Positions 56,354 to 64,000 of a stretch of 64,000 bases of DNA are shown in pieces. The notes beneath the pieces are model-generated. The model saw nothing but the letters and a program-made list of their open reading frames with translations. It was not told where the DNA came from and ran no database searches. The stretch is from Porphyra umbilicalis (Eukaryota; Rhodophyta; Bangiophyceae; Bangiales; Bangiaceae). Numbering within the stretch: position 1 is the stretch's first letter; every line of letters starts with the position of its first letter. The DNA lies in the NCBI GenBank assembly GCA_002049455.2, contig KV918770.1, positions 1 to 64,000 of the forward strand, in the 5' to 3' direction. Both the position numbers and the translations under genes were made by a program.

Positions 56354-56807
56354 GAGGTACCACCTGCAACGGCCGAGCTTTCGCCAACAGAAGCGCCGAC
56401 AACGTTGCTAAAATAAAGTGACCCAGTCCCGCCCGCAGTGGTGCGCCTGGTGCGTCCCACGAAATGCCCGGCGACGTCGCCATCGCGTGGGGCAACAGCA
56501 GCGCTTTCATGCACAAAAGTGGAAACCAGCGGGCGGCCGCGGCACCCTTCATCTGGCCCAACGTCTGTGCGCCGCGCGTGGGCCACGGTCGAGCCAACAC
56601 GTAGCTCAACACTCGGACCAAAGTGCAGACCCGTCGCTCTCGCCCACTAGAAGATTCCGAGAGCCGTGCGCCTGCGCCGGCGCGTGGGGCAACTGGGGCG
56701 ACTTCCGTGTAGCCCCAAACGTGGTGGGTAGACCACTCTAGCCCGTCTGCGGCCGCACCGTCGGCGCCACGAGTAAGACCAACCGAGCGAGGGCGAAGCG
56801 GCACAGC
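56354..56807 (-). pseudogene. E(z)-like gene, middle fragment between copia and the small LTR element
   Basis: Two minus frames are open here. One runs from the small-element junction at 56807 and is in register with the MCSS-like fragment at 57596-57884. The other (MAHARRTDVG from 56586) is in register with the SANT2 fragment across the copia. A splice or a frameshift must connect them. The sequence is Ala/Gly/Ser-rich and has no recognisable domain of its own, so its assignment rests on frame continuity and position. Confidence 0.5.
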
Positions 56808-57029
56808 TTGTGTGTTGAGAGGTCAAAAACCAACTACGCCACATGACCGGTGTGACTGGCCTGGGGAGCTGAACATCACCAGTTCAACGCTCCCCCCAGC
56901 TCCTCAGGGCCAGGCTCGTCTGACCCACGACTCGGAATTGCCTCTCCTGCAAGTTCCTTCGTCCCCCTCCTGGGGCGCAGCCGTGGCGATTCTCGAACCC
57001 GCGACCTCTCAGAACTAAATCCAGCGCGA

Positions 57030-57044
57030 GCTGGGCCCATAACC
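57030..57044 (-). promoter_or_regulatory. Primer-binding site, initiator tRNA-Met anticodon arm
   Basis: GGTTATGGGCCCAGC in element orientation next to the LTR, identical to the site in the nested copia. Confidence 0.8.
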
Positions 57045-57427
57045 TGTTGAAACGCAGTGGGGATAGGGGATGGGGGACCACGGTGAAGTGGTTGAGTGGG
57101 TTGAACTTGTGTGTATGTGTGCGAACGTGCTTTGTTGGTTGTCTCTCCCAAGCGCCCCTCTTCCCATCAAGGGCACTCCTTAAGTAGTCCAAGTCGGAGC
57201 ACTCAAGCCCACCACGCAGCCCAAGCAGCTCGCCCGCGCACGCGCCCGCCCACACTCTCAATCAAAACGCTCACCAAATCAAAGCATCAGGGATCAAAGC
57301 AAAAGCCCACGCAAATCAAAGCATCAGAAGCGCAAGAACAAAAAATGTGAAATCGCAAAACTTTCACTCAAAATCGCACGGGTACAAATGTCGAATGCAC
57401 CAGCGGTCGCCAAACCGCAAGGAAGTC

Positions 57428-57522
57428 GCATGGGTAGCCTAGTGGGAAGTAGGCACCGACTCTCATTAGGCGTGACCTTCGGGTCGCGTCCGGGAGTCGG
57501 GGGTTCGAACCCTGTCAATACC
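57428..57522 (+). tRNA. tRNA-like sequence (pseudo-tRNA) inside an LTR
   Basis: A perfect D arm (GCCT/AGGC) begins a box-A-like TAGCCTAGTGGG at 57435, and a box-B-like GGTTCGAACCC starts at 57502. The acceptor pairs at five of seven positions. Between them CCGACTC and GAGTCGG could form an extended anticodon stem, and GTGACC-TTCG-GGTCGC forms a hairpin like a long variable arm or an intron. CTCAT in the loop recalls Met. Anticodon and T stems compete for the same bases, so a functional tRNA is unlikely. It lies antisense in the 546-bp LTR and may be a SINE-like insertion. Confidence 0.45.
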
Positions 57523-57595
57523 TGGTTTCTTGAATTTTTGCTTTTTACAGCAGGAGGGCTTACAGCGGCGTTGAGCATGACGCTCCAACATTGTG

Positions 57596-57884
57596 GGCCG
57601 CCGTCAAGTGCCCCGTGCAGCCGACAGGCATACCGCAAACAGACGAGGCACAAGAGAAAATCCAAATGTCGCCTTCCCGGCACGCGCACTTCGCCCGCCA
57701 GCGCTATAGCGGGTCCGGCAACACTTGCGCCTGTTGGCGCAGCGTGGCCTGCGCCGAGCAGAGTGCCGATAGAAGGCAGGTTCGTGGCAGCCTCAGCGCC
57801 GCCATGAGCTCGAACGACTGTGCGTAGCTTCCGAACGGCAGCAGCGTCGTTACGCATCGCGTCGCTCCCGTCTGCGACTTTCAA
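57596..57884 (-). pseudogene. E(z)-like gene, MCSS-like Cys/His fragment
   Basis: The frame ends FLLCLVCLRYACRLHG just before the small LTR element. This fits the conserved E(z) stretch with L/F-C-x-x-C-x-x-Y/F-D/A-C-x-L-H-G that precedes the second SANT domain. Upstream is an Ala-rich linker. The frame is in register with 56807 once the small element and one TTGTG are removed. The frame change to the upstream ORF at 57881 implies an intron or an indel. Confidence 0.6.
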
Positions 57885-58447
57885 AATAGCTCGGCTTGCC
57901 GCAGAGCCCGCACACGACTCAAAGAGGGGGGGCGAGCGGCTGCGATGTCGGCCGCTGACGCCGCAGCCGCAGACGTGGAGGCCCCAAAAACTACCGATGC
58001 GCCTTGCACTCGGGCCTCGGGAGGGCCACTCTCGCAGCTTGCAAAGGCAGAACCAGCCACACGGCCGCCCTGATCCCGTACAGCGCCGTTAGCGAGCACT
58101 ACTTGGAGGCTGGCGCCACCCGTCAGCTGCTCCAGAGCGGCTTGGCGGGTGGCCTGCGCCTCGCGCTCTGACGCGGCTCGGCGGTGGTGATCCCCCCTCC
58201 GCTGGACGAGCTCAACCACGTGAACCATGGGAGGCAGCGTCTCGCTCAGCACCTCGCTCAAGGTGTGCACCACTGCCGGTGAGTCACCAAGCGCTTGAGC
58301 GACTGCGTATACGCCAGCGCGCTGGGCCATCTGGAACGTCCGCTCTTCAAGCAAATGGTATCGATTGCCGAGGTCGGTAGGCTCATCGTCTGACGCGTCA
58401 CTGCCGTCACTGTTGCAGTCGGACGCCGTCCACCCGTTTTTACGCAT
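57881..58447 (-). CDS. Possible N-terminal part of the E(z)-like gene
   Basis: 188 codons: an acidic Ser/Asp start (SDGSDASDDEPTD), then helical GNRYHLLEERTFQMAQRAG and HTLSEVLSETLPPMVHVV, then Ala-rich. Acidic-then-helical composition fits the EZD region of plant and protist E(z) proteins only loosely. Position and strand directly upstream of the MCSS-like fragment are the main argument. It could instead be an unrelated gene. Confidence 0.35.
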   Translation of the reverse strand: MRKNGWTASDCNSDGSDASDDEPTDLGNRYHLLEERTFQMAQRAGVYAVAQALGDSPAVVHTLSEVLSETLPPMVHVVELVQRRGDHHRRAASEREAQATRQAALEQLTGGASLQVVLANGAVRDQGGRVAGSAFASCESGPPEARVQGASVVFGASTSAAAASAADIAAARPPSLSRVRALRQAELF

Positions 58448-58909
58448 GATGATCGCCGCTGCAGCATGCGCGTCTTCGGTGTCTTTGAATTAAGGAGTGT
58501 GCCTGAAGGAGGCAGCGCCGTAGACCCGTCGCCACGACCGCCGCATCGACTTGTACGCTGACGCCGTCAGGAGATGCTCAACCGCGGGCAGTACCACAAC
58601 TGGCACCGCCCACTCTGGGGAGTCAGTTGCGGCAGTGGTCGCCCTGCTTGTCGACCAGGAAGCCACACAAGCAACCTCGGCGGCGTCAATGCCACCAGCT
58701 TCACGCGCGGCAGCAGCAGAGCCGTGGCCAGTTGCGGTGGGCAGGGTAGGGGGTGACGAGCGACACGGTTGGGGGACGCCGTGGAAACCCGCTCTCAAAC
58801 CGGGCGGGGCAAGCGGCGAGGCTCGTGACACTCGCATGAACTCCAATACCTGCGCTGCCTCTCGCAAGGGGGTTTGCTCTGTCTGGCATCCAACTCCACG
58901 ACGGCGGCT

Positions 58910-59431
58910 CTAATCACTCCATTGGCCTTCAGCAGGACTTCCCCTGCCTGCAGAGCCACCACACGAGCCGCCGCGGCCACTTGGGCCACCTCGAGGCATT
59001 CTTGTCGCCTCCACGAGCAATACGTAGCCATCGCAAAGAAAGACCGAGGCGCCCGACCTCACACCACACGGATCAATCGCAGCCTCAATGGGTGCCGGGC
59101 GGACTTCGGCGCCCGCTCCTGCCGCCGCCACATACCGCGCACACCTCAATACCGTGTGACGGTCCACATAAATAGCATTACGAACTTCCGCGCTGCGACG
59201 CTGACACGCGCGGTACCCTGCTCGCTCGTACAGACGATAAGCAACACGATGTATGCTGCGTGCATCGCCAGCAACAGCAGCAGCGCGCTCAGCTTCTTCA
59301 GCGTCCGAGTCGGCATCAGATAGGGGTCCTTCCGCGTTTGGCCACTCGTCCACGAATGCCTCGTCAGAGCCACGACGCGCAGCATCCATCTTGTGGACCC
59401 AAGACAACCACGAGGCAGCGACCAATGGCAC
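58910..59431 (-). CDS. Hypothetical protein or exon
   Basis: 173 codons with an acidic segment (DADSDAEEAERAAAVAG), a basic-aromatic part (RVAYRLYERAGYRACQRR) and VRNAIYVDRHTVLRCARYV. No domain is recognised. It lies on the same strand upstream of the E(z)-like fragments and could be their first exon. The interval 58448-58909 contains another unrecognised minus frame (58490-58867). Confidence 0.3.
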   Translation of the reverse strand: MPLVAASWLSWVHKMDAARRGSDEAFVDEWPNAEGPLSDADSDAEEAERAAAVAGDARSIHRVAYRLYERAGYRACQRRSAEVRNAIYVDRHTVLRCARYVAAAGAGAEVRPAPIEAAIDPCGVRSGASVFLCDGYVLLVEATRMPRGGPSGRGGSCGGSAGRGSPAEGQWSD

Positions 59432-59994
59432 GTTCTCGCGACCGCTGACGGCTGACAGCGACCGACAATGATGGCATGAAGATCAAAGCACGTCCGCTTG
59501 CTCGAGGTGCTTCGGAATTGACACAGCAGCGGGGCTATCTGGTGCTTCCACTCAGATGAGACCAATCAGAATGTGACATGAGACATGGGCGGCGTGTTTG
59601 CGACCTCAAATTCGATCCTTGTCCCATTCATATTCATCAATCGTGCATATAATTTGGGCGCTCCGGACGCATCCGTCCAACACACAAGCACCGCGCCCCT
59701 TGCGCAGCTCGAGGCCGAGTTCGTTCCACTTTGTCCGGCCCAACGCCCAACTTCGGCCGTCACGCCCCTGACTGAACGCCAGTGGCGTTCACTGCCGCTG
59801 GCGCCATGGTCGTTTGCAGGACGTCACCGCCCAATCCTCACCTCCTCCGGACGCCCAGCCATCCACAATACCCCATAACAGCGAAAGACACACCTTGTAG
59901 ACGACAGCGACACCTTCGTGCCACGACCTTCCTCCAATCTCGATAGCTGTCACACGCCCGATTCACCCGACCGCCTGCGTGACGCGGTCCGTTT

Positions 59995-60625
59995 TCCGCG
60001 TCGGCGCCAGCCCGGGTTCGCGTCGGCGCCGGCGACGCCACGAAGAACCGCTTGCACGACGCGCACCCTGCTCCGTGTCGGCACCGGCAACGTCGTCAAG
60101 CGCAACGTCCCAACCTGCATCTGTTCCACCTTCACGACGGTCGTGATGCTCGCCGCAGTCGCCGACGACGGGACGTGCAACAAATGGCTCGTCGTTTCAA
60201 CGACGTACAGAACTGCCTTTACGACAAACGGCTCGCGCGACGTGCTCTCTGCTCCGCGGTGGCTCCGGAAGCGTCGTCACGCGCACGGTCCCCACCTGCA
60301 TCTGTGCTACCTGTGTGTCGGTCGTGATGCCCGACGCAGTCGCCGACGACGGGACGTACACCAACTGGCCCGTCGCTTCAACGACTTACACAACTGCCGC
60401 CACGACCAACGGCTCGCGCGACGCGCTCCCTGCTCCATGTCGTCGCCGGCGACGCCACGACCAAAAACGTGCGCGATGCGCTCCCTGCTCCGCGCCGGCA
60501 CCAGCAACGCCGTCACGCGCACCGTCCCCACCTACATCTGTACCACCTGCGCGTCGGTCGTGATGCCCGACTCCGCCGCCGACGACTGGACGTGCAACAA
60601 CTGCGTCGCCGTGTTGCCGAGCAGG
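59995..60625 (+). repeat. 181-bp tandem repeat able to encode a Cys-rich module
   Basis: Anchors CTGCTCCG start at 60068, 60249 and 60485, and a degenerate one at 60430, giving a period of 181 bp plus one 55-bp partial unit. Each full unit can encode VPTCICxTCxSVVMP, then DDxTCNNC or a decayed form, that is C-x-C-x2-C and C-x2-C. The third unit is the best preserved (WTCNNC). Because 181 is not a multiple of three, the module changes frame from unit to unit, so this may be a decaying gene or a non-coding repeat. Confidence 0.6.
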
Positions 60626-61137
60626 CGCGGCGGGGGGAGCCTTCCCAACCTTTTGCAGAGCGCTTGATGGCCGCCAACTGCGATGCCGTATGGACGACGG
60701 CGGTGTTGCGCGTCCATATGTAAAACATGTACGTGCAATATGTATGCATATTGCATGTATGTAAAAAAACAAAATGCACTCATTAGTAGTTGTTCTCTTC
60801 CCCCTCTTCATTCTCGCTCACAGCACCCCTGCAGTATCCGTAACCACGACTGTTGGACGGATCGGCTGCACCAGCCGTGTCGTCCCGGGCCTCCACGTCA
60901 ACGTCCGACTTCCCGTCTGCCCCCCCATCCACACATGCATGACCGAGCACTGCCGCCGCCACCATACTCTCTATGAAAAACTTCTGGCACGGGCTGGGAG
61001 GTCACTCGGGCCACCTACACGCGCCGCGTTTTCCGTGGGGGGAGACGCCTCGCGCGAGCCCGCCCACCCCCCTCCTCCTCCACCAGTCTCCGTCGTCAAT
61101 ACCCTTCGATCGACGCCCGAGGGCAAATCCAGAGAAT

Positions 61138-61998
61138 TCATCGAGCGCGCTCGAACATTGCGACTACCTGGTGCCTCCTCGGAAGCACGAACACCACGGC
61201 TCGTCCCAGTCCCTGCTGCAACAGCCATGCCCTACAGAGCCCGCAGCAGATCCCAATCCCTTGGCCGGCGGACCCGATGGTCGAACTGGAATCACCGGCC
61301 CCCCCTGAGCCACCACCACGAGGAGTGCGACCACAGTTATCAACTTGACCAAGAGCGGCCTGACCGCGCCCGCCGCTGCCCGCAGCACCCCTTCCCCGAA
61401 GAGCCCCACGCCCCACCCCATCCCCCGCCGCTGCCGTCGTGGCCGAAGCAGCGGCGGCCCGCGCCGCCTCGACGGCCGTCTGGTCGGGATCTTCTCTATC
61501 AATCGCCATCGCCTGAAAACGTGGCCGGTTATCCGCGTTGTTTGACCAGGCGACGATGCCGGTCCCCGCCATTAAGTCGGTCGCCGCGACCGTACGCATT
61601 CCCGATTGATGAATGTTGGCGACGATGTCGGCAGCTGCCGCAGCCGCCTGCTGCGACTGCCGCCAGTCGGCCCCGCAAGCCGCGTGGTGCGCACGCGCCC
61701 ACTCAGCGACCACAGCGTCAGTGAGGAGCGGGTAAACGTAATTAGAGCTACGAAGCGGTGGCGCCGTCCGCCGACGCGTCACGTTGCCCGTCTTGTTGTC
61801 CATTTGGAAACGATCCGAAGACAGCAAGAGGGTGCTGAAAAGGTGCCCAACGACGGGGCACTTGGTGTACTTCGTGTGGTGGCGACAGTCCACATCGGGA
61901 GCAGGCCCCGTCTTCGCGAAAAGGGTGCCCAACTGGATGCGCGTGACGACGAGACATAGTCTATTGCGGGCGTTCAGCGAGCGCCCGGGCCGCATCAC
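61138..61998 (-). CDS. Hypothetical protein
   Basis: 286 codons. The N-terminal 110 residues read like a folded protein (RLCLVVTRIQLGTLFAKTG, DCRHHTKYTKCPVVGHLF, NYVYPLLTDAVVAEWARAHH). Then comes Ala-rich helix and a Gly/Arg-rich tail. The H-x-K-Y-x-K-C-P-V-V-G-H-L motif vaguely recalls the catalytic C-terminal part of Crypton-type tyrosine recombinases, but the match is too weak to name it. No stop or frameshift. Convergence with the RecQ fragment suggests unrelated neighbours. Confidence 0.4.
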   Translation of the reverse strand: MMRPGRSLNARNRLCLVVTRIQLGTLFAKTGPAPDVDCRHHTKYTKCPVVGHLFSTLLLSSDRFQMDNKTGNVTRRRTAPPLRSSNYVYPLLTDAVVAEWARAHHAACGADWRQSQQAAAAAADIVANIHQSGMRTVAATDLMAGTGIVAWSNNADNRPRFQAMAIDREDPDQTAVEAARAAAASATTAAAGDGVGRGALRGRGAAGSGGRGQAALGQVDNCGRTPRGGGSGGAGDSSSTIGSAGQGIGICCGLCRAWLLQQGLGRAVVFVLPRRHQVVAMFERAR

Positions 61999-62059
61999 GG
62001 CGTTTGATGAGGCACTTCTAAGGGCTGATGCCGCTGACTGGCGGCCTATTCTCTCTTAG

Positions 62060-63297
62060 GCTGAGACGCGTCTGCAAGGCCGCCGACGGCTCGCCCTGAT
62101 GGGCTCTGTTCGCACCGGAAATGAGGCGCAGATGGCGGACATCCTGCTGATGACTTCTCCCATCGTCGGACGCGGCATTTTTGTGCGGTCCAACCTCGTT
62201 CTCTGTATCATGCCTCGTCCTCCTGCTTTTTTCCTGTCCTTCTTCTACCTGCTGGTGTAGATTGCCGCTGACGAGGAGTGGTGCTGGAGAGTGGGGTACG
62301 TTACTTGCTGAGTCGTGTACGCTCGACGGAGGGACGGAAACGTCATCATCTACGCCCGCTCTCAGCTTGCAGTCGAGCAGTTGGTCTCCGCGCTCAAGGA
62401 GTCGATACAGCGCCGAGTTGCTTGAGCTGTCGGAGCGCTACCTTCGACCTATGCGTACCATGCTGGCTGTACGACGCGGGCTGCAGTAAAGCGAGCTTTT
62501 GCTCAGTTAACCGGTTTTGTCTCCGTGTCCACTGTTGCGTTCGGCCTGGGCATTCATTGTGCCCATGGCCGAACCATTTTTCACTTCGTAAGTGTCTTAA
62601 CATTTGCTTCCTTCTTGTATCTTCTTCTCTATTGTGCTACATAATTTGGAGATTGAGTTCCATATTGTGGAGCGACGCCTGACGCTTTCTGACGGTGACT
62701 TGCTGCTTGCCCATCGGAACCCGGCATACTCATTCTTTCTGTATCGTGCTTGAATGATATGCACGACTCTCTCAGGACGGCACGCAATTACTTTCCGAGT
62801 ACGTGCAGCAGATCGGGCGCGCCGGCCGGGACGGAGATGAGGCGCTCTGTACCTCCTTCTTTAACGAGGAGGACAACTTTGAGGTGAGAAGTCTGATCGA
62901 ACGGTCCGTGACCCCAATGGATGCTGCATGGGACATCATCAATCGTGTCGTGGAGTCATCATCGCCTGGCGGACGGCCGTCCCTTCTCTGCCGCGCTGAG
63001 TGGAGCATGTTCGACATTCATCCTCGTCAAAGTGACACGCTACTCACGCTGTTGTATCGTGTTGTAGTAGCCCTCGCCGAGAAGCCCGCGCCGGACAGGT
63101 TTCGTGTTTCCCCTGGCACGACGTCTGGCGATGCTGGCGACGTTCAATGCCTTTCGGTGCCTGCTCGTGCTTTGTGGCAGCAGCATCTCTGCCTTCTCTT
63201 CGAAGAGCCGCGGTCGTCAAGGCGCGTTAAAGGTGCCACCACGACGGTAGATGAGGTCGATTCGTGTTCTGTCTTGGCTGTTTCTTGTTTCTTTGTT
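62060..63297 (+). pseudogene. RecQ4-like DNA helicase, 3' half, decayed
   Basis: Recognisable parts in order: MADILLMTSPIVGRGIFVRS (the S-F/R-x-N-L block) at about 62130-62200; NVIIYARSQLAVEQLVSALK at about 62340-62400; AYHAGCTTRAAVKRAFAQ with VSTVAFGLGIH and TIFHF at 62440-62590; and EYVQQIGRAGRDGDEA (motif VI) from about 62797. The RecQ4-type region EVRSLIERSVTPMDAAW and DIHPRQSDTLLTLL follows. Introns are likely at about 62218-62262 and 62593-62776 (CTCTCTCAG acceptor). An extra A before NVIIYAR and a TGA after SIQRRVA break it. Motifs I and II, the ATP-binding half, are absent upstream. The tail is cut by the element at 63301. Confidence 0.7.
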
Positions 63298-63300
63298 CTA

Positions 63301-63923
63301 TGGTGCGTGTCCAAAAAATGGGACATGGCGGTTTTTTCTTTTTTTCTCGGCCCAGTGGCCTTCTGCAACGGTCCCATAATGTAATGTGACCAACTCGGTC
63401 CCAATATGCGTTCAGAACAGCCCCTGAAAGTGTTAGCAGAGGCGGCACCTCCTGACGTGTCATGGGGAAGAGTGTAATTCATTGCAACGTCGACAGGTGA
63501 CGATCACGCGGCCCAATCAAATGCACAGATACTAGAGTAGGCATGTGCTAACAATTTGTGCACCAAGAAAAGGGCACCACCTTACAAAACGTGAAAAAGA
63601 CCGCCATGCAGCCCCCTGTGAGGAAAACACGATTTGGGACATACCTCATCGAAGCTCCAGTTAGCACTTGAGCTTTGGCGTTGCAAACCTTTAACCCCAA
63701 GAACCTTAACAAGACTAGCTCCAAGATCGGGGCTATCTGAGAGGTCCACAGAACAGGGCCCACAGGCGGGTATTACGAAGTTGTCAGCCAAGCACGCGTC
63801 GGGAGAGGCTCTTTCCATGGAGGCCAGTCGAGAGTTTTCTCGTACTCCTTGCCGCCTGCCCCCGTGCAGTGATGTGCCCGTCCTTCAGAAAACGCTCATG
63901 TCTCATTTCTGGGACACGCATCA
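63301..63923. mobile_element. TA-flanked inverted-repeat element (MITE-like), 623 bp
   Basis: The left end TGGTGCGTGTCC-AAAAAATGGGACATG and the right end form imperfect terminal inverted repeats of about 35 bp; the right end reads GGACACGCATCA on the plus strand. TA flanks both ends (63299-63300 and 63924-63925), as for Tc1/mariner-type insertions. No transposase frame lies inside. It truncates the RecQ4-like gene. Confidence 0.65.
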
Positions 63924-64000
63924 TAGTCAGACTTGTTTTAGTGTTGTTTGCTTGTATGTCGCTGTCGTTCATTCTTGAATAGTGTGTGTCTTCAAGCGCC

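Larger units (their letters stand above)
56813..57590 (-). mobile_element. Small non-autonomous copia-type LTR element with unequal LTRs, TSD TTGTG
   Basis: The right (5') LTR spans 57045-57590 (546 bp, TGTTGAAACG to CTCCAACA). The left (3') LTR is only 56813-56889 (77 bp) and keeps both LTR ends but not the middle. Between them are 155 bp with a PBS at 57030-57044 and a polypurine tract at 56890-56903, and no coding capacity. TTGTG flanks it at 56808-56812 and 57591-57595. LTR ends resemble those of the young copia. The layout is TRIM-like, or a much deleted copia. Confidence 0.75.

Noticed and set aside
57428-57522. Functional tRNA gene
   Set aside because: Boxes A and B and the D arm are good, but the acceptor stem has two mismatches and the anticodon and T stems need the same bases; kept only as a tRNA-like sequence.
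61138-61998. Crypton tyrosine recombinase
   Set aside because: Only a short H/K/C-rich motif is reminiscent; the R-H-x-x-R-Y catalytic set could not be placed.

Overview
The window looks like nuclear DNA of a GC-rich eukaryotic microbe. The evidence is Ty1/copia and Ty3/gypsy retrotransposons, PIF/Harbinger and Tc1/mariner relics, a polycomb-type SET gene, a RecQ4-like helicase, probable spliceosomal introns and a eukaryotic initiator-tRNA priming site. Nothing has bacterial operon layout. The lineage cannot be fixed from sequence alone; a stramenopile (oomycete-like) or early-branching fungus-like protist is a guess.

Left part (1-32 kb): a 2.9 kb low-complexity G-rich then C-rich block with no convincing gene is followed by a dead PIF/Harbinger transposase (4542-6071). 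Convergent to it is a Myb/SANT-like protein gene (7154-9028) that may be its usual partner, then a gene with a duplicated Cys motif (9159-10049). An Ala/Lys-rich hypothetical gene (12181-13413) and a full-length secreted tyrosinase with three Cys-rich modules (17927-20143) follow. A two-finger U1-type zinc-finger gene (about 23.9-24.8 kb), two satellite-like arrays of one family (22980-23760 and 26390-27715), TA-flanked MITEs, a solo copia LTR and a Tc1-like transposase with five in-frame stops complete this part.

Right part (32-59 kb): the main finding. Fragments on the minus strand resemble the domains of an Enhancer-of-zeste (E(z)) H3K27 methyltransferase in order: a possible N-terminal part (57.9-58.4 kb), the MCSS-like Cys/His segment (57.6-57.9 kb), SANT2-like (50.9-51.4 kb), CXC (50.4-50.9 kb) and SET (32.2-32.8 kb). 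They are separated by three LTR retroelements: a small deleted copia-type element (56813-57590, TSD TTGTG), a young copia (51395-56353, TSD GAGGT) and a gypsy (32823-50408, TSD GGCAC). The gypsy carries a second copia nested in its RNase H region (39031-44879, TSD GCTCA). Conceptually removing each element with one target-site copy brings the flanking reading frames back into register.

The gypsy has a long antisense ORF region (46783-49745) between pol and the 3' LTR that I do not recognise. All three copia elements have a primer-binding site matching the anticodon arm of initiator tRNA-Met, not a tRNA 3' end. Several elements are otherwise intact but carry isolated nonsense codons.

Right end (59-64 kb): a 181-bp tandem repeat that can encode a Cys-rich module, a hypothetical minus-strand gene, the 3' half of a RecQ4-like helicase, and a TA-flanked inverted-repeat element that cuts off the helicase.
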